This document shows positions 16,465 through 24,127 of a DNA stretch of 64,000 nucleotides, piece after piece. Position 1 is the stretch's first letter. Each line of letters starts with the position of its first letter. Below the pieces are notes generated by a model. It did not search any database. It saw only the letters and a list, made by a program, of their open reading frames with translations, and was not told the origin of the DNA. Position numbers and translations under genes: made by a program. The DNA is from Scytonema sp035967975. GTDB taxonomy: Bacteria; Cyanobacteriota; Cyanobacteriia; Cyanobacteriales; Nostocaceae. Location: positions 1 through 64,000 of the forward strand of contig JAWQFQ010000005.1 in the NCBI GenBank assembly GCA_035967975.1, given 5' to 3'.

Positions 16465-18027
16465 TTATGACACTGTGAAGACAAGAGCTTTTTCAAAAAC
16501 GCGATCGCCCACCATATATCCTGGATATACCGTCAACAAAATTTTTCCACCTTCTTCACAACCCAATATAGCCTCATGTCTATCTGATTTAAATGGGATA
16601 CCTTCTTTTTCAATCCAAAGGATACCAGGAGGATCGGCGCTGGCAATCTTCCTCACTAGTTCAAGACCTTTTTGTACTAAGTTCTCTGTATCAATGCGAA
16701 TTTTTTCGGGAATTTCCTTTTCCTCTGATATCTTTAATGCATTATAAATAGATGTACTGATGTCTTTAACAACTGTAGTAAACTCCTCCTGATTCCTGAA
16801 TCGCTTACTAGTACCAGAACTGCTTGTTTCGTTAAGCAATTTCATTCCTTGTTTGATTAAGTTTTCAAGTTCATTACTAAGCGTTTCAGACATTTCAACA
16901 TTTTCTGCTATTCCTGCAGCTGTGCGAAATGACTGGCTAACAGTCTTTAAAGCATTTTCCTCTATTTCATCTGAAAAATCGCTAGTTCCTGTAAACAGCT
17001 TCATCCCATCAATGATAACTTGCTTTGACAAAACCGATTTTATTTTAGCAATTTCCTGTTTGCGATTAGCTTTTAACACTAACTCTTGTTCGGAGAGATA
17101 AAAAAACATCTCCTTGCTAAAGGCATTAAATTCTTGGTCTTTTAGTTGTTTAAATTCCTGATATAATGTATGATGTTGAGGTTTGTTATGTCTATCTATA
17201 GAAATAGTATATGTAGTGTTTTTGTCTTGGTTTTTTGCTGCTAGATCCCTTAGCATTCTACCTCTTTCATTTTCTAGTTCATCCCGTTCGTTTTTGAGAG
17301 TGTCTCGTTCTCGCTCGATAGAGGTAACTTGATTTTGAAGTAGAGTGTTATTGCTTCTTAGAACTTGATTTTCTTGAGATAATCGCTCGTTATTCCTTCG
17401 TAAATCATTTGGATTGTCCTGGAAAATTTGAATAGATTGGTACTGCTTGTTTTGTTCTTGATAAAAATTAGCTCTTTCCCGCCATTTTTTGACATCATTT
17501 TCTAAACAACTTGCTGTCTCTTTCAGGCTTTCGTGTTGTTTGATGAGACTAGAGTAAGATGCAAAAGAAGTATCTATCTCATTTAGAAATTTTGCTACAG
17601 TTTCAATATCCGACAATATTGGGCTGTTGCCATATTTCAAGCTTTCTAGCCATTGTACAACTTTTTTAATAGAGGAACGTAAATTGAGAATTTTTGTATT
17701 TTCCATTTGTAATTGATTCCCCATTCCAATTTGAATTTGCCACTGATTAAAATTTTCTTTAATTGAATTTAATCCATCTTGAATTGACTGAAATAATTTC
17801 CTAAATTCGCCAGTTGCTAATGATTTAGATGTCAAATTTTCAACTTCCTCTGGTAAGAAATCTAATTCCCATTGTTGATCGGATTCGTTATTTTTATCCA
17901 CACTAGTAAAAATTTCTTCTTGAAAAATGTCGTCTTTCTTAGTTTCATTGATTTCAATCTCTTCCCTAGGCAAGTTTAATGATGTTTGCTGTTTTATTGA
18001 TTCTTCTGAATTCTGTTGATTTTCCAC
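16465..18027 (-). CDS. GrpE-like exchange factor with long coiled coil
   Basis: 520 residues, starting at GTG 18027 with AGGAG 7 bases upstream and only one base after the preceding Hsp70 stop. Residues 1-75 are acidic and disordered, and 75-260 are helical to coiled coil with many Asn/Glu/Arg. The C-terminal 60 residues have the GrpE beta-wing pattern: GIPFKSDRHEAI, a Gly-Gly turn, LLTVYPGYMVGDRVF and a final ALVFTV. GrpE releases ADP from Hsp70. Placement between two Hsp70 genes strongly supports that role here. It is about 2.5 times longer than ordinary GrpE. The GrpE call rests on the C-terminal pattern and context. Confidence 0.65.
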   Translation of the reverse strand: MENQQNSEESIKQQTSLNLPREEIEINETKKDDIFQEEIFTSVDKNNESDQQWELDFLPEEVENLTSKSLATGEFRKLFQSIQDGLNSIKENFNQWQIQIGMGNQLQMENTKILNLRSSIKKVVQWLESLKYGNSPILSDIETVAKFLNEIDTSFASYSSLIKQHESLKETASCLENDVKKWRERANFYQEQNKQYQSIQIFQDNPNDLRRNNERLSQENQVLRSNNTLLQNQVTSIERERDTLKNERDELENERGRMLRDLAAKNQDKNTTYTISIDRHNKPQHHTLYQEFKQLKDQEFNAFSKEMFFYLSEQELVLKANRKQEIAKIKSVLSKQVIIDGMKLFTGTSDFSDEIEENALKTVSQSFRTAAGIAENVEMSETLSNELENLIKQGMKLLNETSSSGTSKRFRNQEEFTTVVKDISTSIYNALKISEEKEIPEKIRIDTENLVQKGLELVRKIASADPPGILWIEKEGIPFKSDRHEAILGCEEGGKILLTVYPGYMVGDRVFEKALVFTVS

Positions 18028-18028
18028 G

Positions 18029-19780
18029 TTAAACTCCTAATAATTCTGGGGAATAAGTCGATGAAAAGTGCAATTCAGTATCGTACTTTTTGCCTGATGT
18101 TTTATCTTTTGCTTCCACTTTTATTTCCGTCTTACCAAAATACATTGTCACTTCAACTTCTCGGTTCAGTCCGCCTGTAGTATCTTGTATTTCAACAGTC
18201 AATTCTCCAATTTTTGTAACTCCTTCTTCATCTGTATAGCGAACTTCCTGCTTTTTGGTTGCGTAAAACTCAAGTTTGAACTTTGTTTGGTTGTGTTCTG
18301 TAGGTAAGAATCTGTGCATGACTGTTTTATTTACCCCTACACTGTCTCCAGCCAATACAAAAATACTGAAGCGGTCTGTACAATACCAACCTCCTCCTTT
18401 AATATCTTTTGAATGAAATTTTTTATTTTCTGGATCTTTATCAGGATTAAATATTGCTCTGGATTTACAACCATATGTTAGACGGCTGCACCTGGTACGA
18501 ATCATCTCAGGATTTAGTCCGCAAAACACAGCTCCTTGTACAATAGCCTCGCCTGGTTCTGAAGGCATAACAATCTTGTTAACTTTTGTACCAAATTTTT
18601 CCTGAATTCTCTGTCGTAGTACGGGGGATCTAGAAAATCCTCCTACAAGGTAAATTAAATCTAACTTGTATCCTCGACTGTTTAGCTTTGCAAATTCTTC
18701 TTCAACTTTTTGAACTAAACTATTTAATGTAGGAGCGAAGATAGCATTCATCTCCTTACGGTTAAGAAGAATGTAACTATCTTCTCCATCTTGTTCGTCA
18801 GCTAAACTTTCTAGAACATTTGGGTAGTCTTTAGTTAATTTCTTATAAAGCTTTGGTCTAATGGGGAAATAAATATCGCCACTTTTCTCTGGATCGAAGT
18901 CACACTTAGTGCGTTCCCAATCTGCCATCATTTCTAGATAATCTATAGGTTCTTCATCGTGGAAACGTTCAATAACTTCAGCAGTCAGTTTTTTTTCTAA
19001 ATATTCTTGAAAACTGCGATCTACATACATTGAGCCATAAGCACCACCTGTTCCTTCAGCTACTTCTTGTAGTCCCTTCCCTGCTACAACTTCGTGCGCT
19101 GTGATATCCACTGTACCGCCCCCACAGTCAATTACCATAAAACGAGTTCCAGGGTCTAGTTGCAATTTCTCTCGTTCTTGTAAATAAATAGCAGCAGCTT
19201 CAGGTTCTAAAACTAGTAAAAGACGTTCCGCTTCAGCCTCTGAAGAACCAATTAATCCAGCTTTTTGTGCAGCGTACCGCATCAATTGTTTCTCAGCATC
19301 CGTCCAGATTGCTGGTATTGTCAAGCACCATCGAATTTCATTTTCACGTAAAACCCCAGAGGTTGCGGCTTTAGTTTCTTTTAATACAAGGTCTTTGAGT
19401 TGTTTGAGGTAATCTGTTATTAAATCAATTACAGCAAATTTTTGTCTGTTATTTGTGCTTATTATAGGACCATTTGCAGTTCTTTCTCTCCCTTCTCGCA
19501 ACTGCATTTTAAAGTTTTGAAAAAAGTTGTATTTATCAGCAGCTTTGTCCTTTCGTAGTTGCGCCAGTCTTCTCTTAGCATCAAAACCCCAAGCCTCTAC
19601 TTTGCTATCTGGCGAATATAAAAGATGAGTCAGGGTTTTAGGACAAGGTGCAGGTGCGCCTGACCAGTCGTTTTTTCCAAAAATTTTTGTATCCCCAGTA
19701 AAGGCATAAGCATACCCGGAACGCGATGTTCCGAAATCAATTCCGATAACTACATTAATATATTGATTATCAAGCGCCAT
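18029..19780 (-). CDS. HSPA12-like Hsp70 ATPase
   Basis: 583 residues from ATG 19780 (GGAGG 11 bases upstream). The start lies inside the last codons of the preceding zinc-ribbon gene, so the two are coupled. Actin-fold motifs are phosphate-1 GIDFGTSRSGYAYAF (about 15-30), phosphate-2 VIDCGGGTVDITAHE (about 215-230) and adenosine loop IYLVGGFSRSP (about 375-385). The GTSRSG and DCGGGTVDIT forms are those of the HSPA12 branch, which senses or remodels specific partners rather than folding bulk protein. The C-terminal 130 residues form a beta-rich domain in place of the usual peptide-binding sandwich and lid. It sits immediately before the GrpE-like gene. Confidence 0.85.
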   Translation of the reverse strand: MALDNQYINVVIGIDFGTSRSGYAYAFTGDTKIFGKNDWSGAPAPCPKTLTHLLYSPDSKVEAWGFDAKRRLAQLRKDKAADKYNFFQNFKMQLREGRERTANGPIISTNNRQKFAVIDLITDYLKQLKDLVLKETKAATSGVLRENEIRWCLTIPAIWTDAEKQLMRYAAQKAGLIGSSEAEAERLLLVLEPEAAAIYLQEREKLQLDPGTRFMVIDCGGGTVDITAHEVVAGKGLQEVAEGTGGAYGSMYVDRSFQEYLEKKLTAEVIERFHDEEPIDYLEMMADWERTKCDFDPEKSGDIYFPIRPKLYKKLTKDYPNVLESLADEQDGEDSYILLNRKEMNAIFAPTLNSLVQKVEEEFAKLNSRGYKLDLIYLVGGFSRSPVLRQRIQEKFGTKVNKIVMPSEPGEAIVQGAVFCGLNPEMIRTRCSRLTYGCKSRAIFNPDKDPENKKFHSKDIKGGGWYCTDRFSIFVLAGDSVGVNKTVMHRFLPTEHNQTKFKLEFYATKKQEVRYTDEEGVTKIGELTVEIQDTTGGLNREVEVTMYFGKTEIKVEAKDKTSGKKYDTELHFSSTYSPELLGV

Positions 19781-20681
19781 ATAATGAGGGACCTCCATCA
19801 CTTATAATGCCTTTGAATTTTAATTCACGGCGGGCTTCTAAAAGAGTATCTACCTGGGTCACAAGATTATATTCCCCAATTTTTGCCACCCGCTCTTCTA
19901 GATAATCTTTGAGATTATCTATCTCAACGTTTTTGTTATCTAACGCTGACTGTATAGACTGTAGAAAGGAGATTGTGTGGGCTGACAGTTGTCTGTATTG
20001 AAGCACATCAATAATTTTGGCTTTTGCAGTAGACTTATCAGGTGTATAAGCTAGCCCTTGAGCTAATTCTAAAATTAGGTGAGGAATCCAAATCTTTAAC
20101 ACTTTTATAGACATCTGCCAGCTTGTTTCCAGACTCTCTAATCTTTCTTCTAAATGAGAGAATAAAATGTTGATATCGGACGAATTCTCTTTTTTTACTA
20201 ACTGTTGGAGCTTCAATAATACAAAGTTTAGTTGCTCTTGCAATTGCGATCGCACTGCTTCAACCTGTTTTAATTCAGATTCTATTCGCGAGCGTTCTTT
20301 GTTAGACTTATCTAATTGTATCTGTGCTTGAAATAGCTGAGATTGAAATTGTTCTTTTTCTGATGTAACTTGTTCTAATTGTGATTCAAGTGTTAAGATT
20401 TGTTCGTGACTTAAATTCAATTGGGATTGAAGTTGTGATATCTGAAGTTGGAGTTGCGATCGCTCTTGTTGACACTCTTCTTGCTGGGATTGTGTTAGCG
20501 CTGCTTCTTGAACCTGCGTCCATGTTTGTTTCGCCCAAGCCAGTTTTGCTTGTTCTTTTTGTAGGAATTCGTCTGGTAGTTGAAATGTTATTGGATAAGG
20601 TGTTATGTCCCAACCACAGGTAGGACAAGTAGATTTTTGTCCCACAGATGTGTCAGTCTGGCAAACTGGACAATGAGTCAT
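19770..20681 (-). CDS. zinc ribbon-coiled coil protein, first gene of Hsp70 operon
   Basis: 303 residues. The N-terminus has the shared ribbon (Cys4, Cys7, Cys19, Cys22, GWD, TPYP) and helix LQKEQAKLAWAKQTW. Residues about 50-165 are a Gln/Glu/Ser-rich coiled coil, followed by a helical C-terminal domain (about 170-303) ending in GGPSLYGA. It leads the operon and overlaps the HSPA12-like gene by 11 bases. DnaJ-type co-chaperones also carry zinc modules, but no HPD-containing J-domain is present. I infer that this protein recruits a client or partner to the Hsp70 machine. Confidence 0.8.
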   Translation of the reverse strand: MTHCPVCQTDTSVGQKSTCPTCGWDITPYPITFQLPDEFLQKEQAKLAWAKQTWTQVQEAALTQSQQEECQQERSQLQLQISQLQSQLNLSHEQILTLESQLEQVTSEKEQFQSQLFQAQIQLDKSNKERSRIESELKQVEAVRSQLQEQLNFVLLKLQQLVKKENSSDINILFSHLEERLESLETSWQMSIKVLKIWIPHLILELAQGLAYTPDKSTAKAKIIDVLQYRQLSAHTISFLQSIQSALDNKNVEIDNLKDYLEERVAKIGEYNLVTQVDTLLEARRELKFKGIISDGGPSLYGA

Positions 20682-20710
20682 AGCTAATAAACCTCTCTTC
20701 CCATAGCAAT

Positions 20711-20920
20711 ATCCTCTAAGTGGTCTATTTACCTGAAAATGGCTGTAACTTGTTCGTTATTTGCTTGATTTTTCTTTATTTACAAATCTACACTGGATTG
20801 AGAATAAATTTCGGAAATTTGTTTACATATCTTAATGCTCAATATCGGAAGCAACCAGTTTTGGCAATTTTAGAGTTTAGACTGAGGATGGGTGATCGCT
20901 CTGACTCAAATAGGACTTAC
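20711..20920. promoter_or_regulatory. upstream region of zinc-ribbon operon, duplicated at 38 kb
   Basis: The AT-rich leader shares long stretches with 38515-38720 (for example TTTTTCTTTATTTACAAATC and GTTTAGACTGAGG/CAGGGTGGG), which lies in the same position before the other minus-strand zinc-ribbon gene. The two operons therefore have a homologous promoter region and may be co-regulated. No exact promoter elements can be named. Confidence 0.5.
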
Positions 20921-20975
20921 GTAACTTCAACGCTATTTTGAGAGTTTTACACGTTGTCGATCCCTCATCTCCCGC

Positions 20976-21416
20976 TTCAAAGTGCATAAGTTCATTTGAC
21001 TGACACCTATATAATAGTAACCCTTGGCAAAACCCAAGCCTTGTTCTCATGTCAACAGGCTAAACCTTACTGTTATTGAGTTAGGAGCTTTCACAAGTAT
21101 GACCAAAAGCGATAAAGCATTGCTGTATCAAATGGGGGTCTCCCACGGTAGCCACAGTCAAGTTTTGGAAGCGCTGAAGTAGTTGAAAGTAACTAGCCAT
21201 TTGTTCATTCCCTCAGGAGTATAATTTGGGGAGTTGTGATTTCCACAAACAACTAACCATAGATGATTCCGAGAAATTGAGTTGAATATTGAAATTAGCA
21301 TAAGTTAAAACGTGTAATACCAATTTAATGGAGCAAGCACTATGAGTGGCGAGAAGGCAATGATTGTAGCACCGACTGTGATTGAGTCTGCTAGTTTAGC
21401 TTCCGTTTTACTACCT
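20976..21416. repeat. 441-bp duplicate of 39021-39461
   Basis: Aligned to 39021-39461 at a constant offset of 18045 with no gaps and only scattered substitutions. It includes the leader, a 27-codon ORF and the first codons of the MSGEK gene. It ends abruptly at about 21417, where sequence matching 45128 onward begins. Confidence 0.85.
21099..21182 (+). CDS. 27-residue ORF in duplicated leader
   Basis: Reads MTKSDKALLYQMGVSHGSHS then QVLEALK. AGGAG lies about 12 bases before the ATG. The same ORF occurs unchanged at 39144-39227. Because the duplication looks recent, identity alone does not prove selection. It could be a micro-protein, a leader peptide for the downstream gene, or the stump of an older gene. 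Confidence 0.35.
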   Translation: MTKSDKALLYQMGVSHGSHSQVLEALK

Positions 21417-21779
21417 AACTCCGGTATTGCTTCCCGCATTGCCTATAATATAGAGTTTCCTGACTACAACGGAGAAGAAATGCATCAAATTTTTCTATAT
21501 ATGTGCAAGAAAGCAGGGCGTATTTGTCCGCCTGAAGTTTCCGCAAAGATGCAAGAGATATTACTCTCTGAATATAAATTCCGAGGGAAGAATTTTGGTA
21601 ATGCACGTGACGTTCGTAATATTTATGAAAAGCTGGTTAAAGCTCAGAAAAGCAGAATTGCTAGCACTAGTTTAGCTGGAAAAGAACCGATGTCTCTAGA
21701 GGAAATGATGACATTTTCTTTGGAAGATACTAAAGGTATAGAACAAAAAAAATTAGAAGTAGAGGTTCTTTCAAGATAG
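21342..21779 (+). CDS. chimeric ORF: MSGEK N-terminus fused to AAA+ C-terminus
   Basis: 145 residues. Codons 1-25 are the start of the membrane/coiled-coil protein at 39387. From about 21417 on, the sequence follows 45128-45490, the C-terminal lid part of the tandem CbxX-type AAA+ protein (SGIASRIAYNIEFPDY... to the EVEVL end). One shared A at 21417 marks the join. The AAA+ stop (TAA) is mutated, so the frame runs two codons further (SR). It lacks Walker motifs. It is a deletion product of a duplicated cluster and may be non-functional or act as a decoy subunit. Confidence 0.85.
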   Translation: MSGEKAMIVAPTVIESASLASVLLPNSGIASRIAYNIEFPDYNGEEMHQIFLYMCKKAGRICPPEVSAKMQEILLSEYKFRGKNFGNARDVRNIYEKLVKAQKSRIASTSLAGKEPMSLEEMMTFSLEDTKGIEQKKLEVEVLSR

Positions 21780-21816
21780 GATTTTAAGTTAATTTTAAGG
21801 TAAAGGCAGACTGATA

Positions 21817-23871
21817 ATGAGTGATAGTATAGGAAAAAACAATAAGTGGGCTTTGTTGATTGGCATAAATAAATACAAATATATGCGCCCACTTCAAGGC
21901 TGTATAAATGATGTGAAGCTAATGGCAAAAATATTAGAAGAAAACTTTGGTTTTCCAAAAGACCACATCACTCAATTGAATGACGAACAAGCTACTTACA
22001 ACGGCATTAAAACAGCTTTCCAGGAGTTATTTGCTAGTGTTAGTACTGACAATATTGTCATCATACACTATAGTGGTCACGGTTCTCGGATGACTGACCG
22101 CGAAGGTGACAAACCTGATGGCATGGATGAGACTATTGTGCCTTACGATAGTGGGCGTTATTCCCACGAAAATAGGGATATCGCCGATGACGAACTCTAT
22201 GACTGGCTGTTGCGCTTGAGTGAGAAAACTCCTTACATAACCCTCATCTTCGATTCTTGTCACTCAGGTGGTATCGTCCGTGACTCCTTTGGCACTAGCG
22301 ATCGCTGGGTAGAACCCGATACCCGTCCAATTCAAGAACTTCCCCCATCACCAGTTGCAGCAACTTTAGTAAGTAGAGGAGAAAACCGGGATTTCGGTTC
22401 TAGCGGATGGCTACCCATAAGCGAGCGGTATGTTCTCATCGCTGGTTGTAGCGCTGAGGAGAAAGCTTCCGAACACTTGATACAGCAGGGTAACGGCAAG
22501 ATTGACTACGGGGCTTTAACGTACTTCCTGTGTCAAGAATTATGCTCTGCTAAATCAGGCATCACTTACCGCGATGTATTTGAACGTAGCAGCGCTCAGG
22601 TGACAGCAAAGTATCCGTTTCAGCATCCGCAGATGGAAGGAGCGCGGGATAGGGAGTTGTTCAATGTGCATGACATTAGACCGATGCGCTTTTTACCAAT
22701 TCAGCAGCGTAGAGAGGATAACAGAATTACCTTGGGTGGTGGAGCGGCTCACGGTCTTACCGTAGATTCGCAATGGGTCATTTATCCTTCAGGAACTCAA
22801 CAAATCACGCAGGAAACTCCTAGATTAGGTATGGTAGAAATTACCAGTATCAGTGCTGTAACGTCTGAAGCCGAGATTATCGAAGAAAATGATGTTGGCG
22901 CTATTATTCCAGGATCTCGGGCAATAGAAACAGCCCACTTCTACGGTGAGATGCGCCTAAGGGTAGATATTCAAGTGCCAACTGATTATAAAGGGGCTAT
23001 GAATGAGTTGGTAGAGCTGATTTCCTACTCAGCACTGCTACGACAGGCTCAAGAAGGCGAAGTTGCTGATGCACGGATTTATATCATCGCACCCCGAACA
23101 GAAGTTAATGAAGGCGTCCCGGTACCGCAGTTGAGAGTCATTACTAAACCTACGTGGGCTGTGGTGGGTCAAAATGGTCAGCTCATCATGCCCACTCATA
23201 CTGTGGAAGAAGCAGGTGCGGTCACTTTGTTACATGATAACTTAGAGAAAATTGTACGTTATCAGCAGGCGCTAGCTCTAAAAAACCCTGACTTGTCAAG
23301 TTCACTTAATGATCAAGTAAAGTTTGACCTTAACCTAAGGCGAAGAACAAGTGATGGTACTTGGGTGGAGGCTCAGCCAGATTACGAGGGGGGGTTACCT
23401 GTTTTTGAGGAAGGCGATCGCATTGAGTTTGAGATTGTTAATCTCCATCACCATCCCATCTATGTTAGCATTCTCGACTTCGGATTGACCTATGCAATCA
23501 ATCCGCTCTACCCAGTTGTGGGAGCGAACCAGCAGTTTCTACCTAGTAAGTTTATTAACATTGGTATACGGCAAGGTCAGCAGATAGAGCTATACTTGCC
23601 AAATAATTTCCCCTACATATCGCCTCCTAACGACCATCCTTTAGTTAGAGGAACTGAAACCTTCAAACTCTTTGCTACAACCCATCCAGCAGACTTTAGC
23701 TCAATCCTACAGGGAGGTTTGCGAAGAAACTACGACACGCTTTTGGAGCAACTTCTTGATATGACCTTAACTGGTAATGGTGAGCGAGAAGCACGACCTA
23801 TCAACCAGGATGAAGATTGGACGACAGTAGAACGCTCTTTTTTCTTACAAGCGCGTATACAGAGGTCGTAA
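21817..23871 (+). CDS. caspase-like (C14) protease with DUF4384-type C-terminus
   Basis: 684 residues. The N-terminal caspase domain begins WALLIGINKYKYM; the catalytic dyad is His88 (HYSGHGSR) and Cys148 (FDSCHSGG). The p20-like domain ends near residue 290. The middle 290-480 is a beta-rich region. The C-terminal 500-650 resembles DUF4384 (EGDRIEFEIVNLHHHPIYVS, then IELYLPN), common in cyanobacterial metacaspase-like proteins. No signal peptide was seen. It follows the chimeric AAA+ remnant by 37 bases. The junction sequence comes from the collapsed copy of the 45-46 kb region, so the caspase may once have been linked to that cluster. Confidence 0.9.
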   Translation: MSDSIGKNNKWALLIGINKYKYMRPLQGCINDVKLMAKILEENFGFPKDHITQLNDEQATYNGIKTAFQELFASVSTDNIVIIHYSGHGSRMTDREGDKPDGMDETIVPYDSGRYSHENRDIADDELYDWLLRLSEKTPYITLIFDSCHSGGIVRDSFGTSDRWVEPDTRPIQELPPSPVAATLVSRGENRDFGSSGWLPISERYVLIAGCSAEEKASEHLIQQGNGKIDYGALTYFLCQELCSAKSGITYRDVFERSSAQVTAKYPFQHPQMEGARDRELFNVHDIRPMRFLPIQQRREDNRITLGGGAAHGLTVDSQWVIYPSGTQQITQETPRLGMVEITSISAVTSEAEIIEENDVGAIIPGSRAIETAHFYGEMRLRVDIQVPTDYKGAMNELVELISYSALLRQAQEGEVADARIYIIAPRTEVNEGVPVPQLRVITKPTWAVVGQNGQLIMPTHTVEEAGAVTLLHDNLEKIVRYQQALALKNPDLSSSLNDQVKFDLNLRRRTSDGTWVEAQPDYEGGLPVFEEGDRIEFEIVNLHHHPIYVSILDFGLTYAINPLYPVVGANQQFLPSKFINIGIRQGQQIELYLPNNFPYISPPNDHPLVRGTETFKLFATTHPADFSSILQGGLRRNYDTLLEQLLDMTLTGNGEREARPINQDEDWTTVERSFFLQARIQRS

Positions 23872-24127
23872 ACGATTGGAGAGTTTTGCCTAGCCCTGTA
23901 GCAGGCAACTCCATAAATGATATAACGACATCTTGATGCCCGAAATTGAGATGGGTTTACACCAAAAATATACAGAGTTAAACCAGTAAACCCACAAGAG
24001 GATGCGCGATAGCGCCGGTGGGGTTTATGTGATTTATTTGAAAACGTTGTGAATTAACGCTACCATCTAGAAGTCTCATTTTTGACATAACTATGAGTTG
24101 TGATGTGTAAGTGGGGAGTGGGGTGGA

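Noticed and set aside
14693..19780. Calling either Hsp70 the housekeeping DnaK
   Set aside because: Both have non-canonical C-terminal regions and specialised neighbours, and there is no J-domain gene nearby.
20381..20628. Overlapping 80-codon ORFs on both strands
   Set aside because: Both are out-of-frame readings of the Gln-rich coiled coil of the zinc-ribbon gene.
23882..23994. Hairpins after the caspase gene (GAGTT...AACTC and TGGGTTTAC...GTAAACCCA)
   Set aside because: Short stems with long or mismatched loops and no T-tract; not enough for a terminator call.
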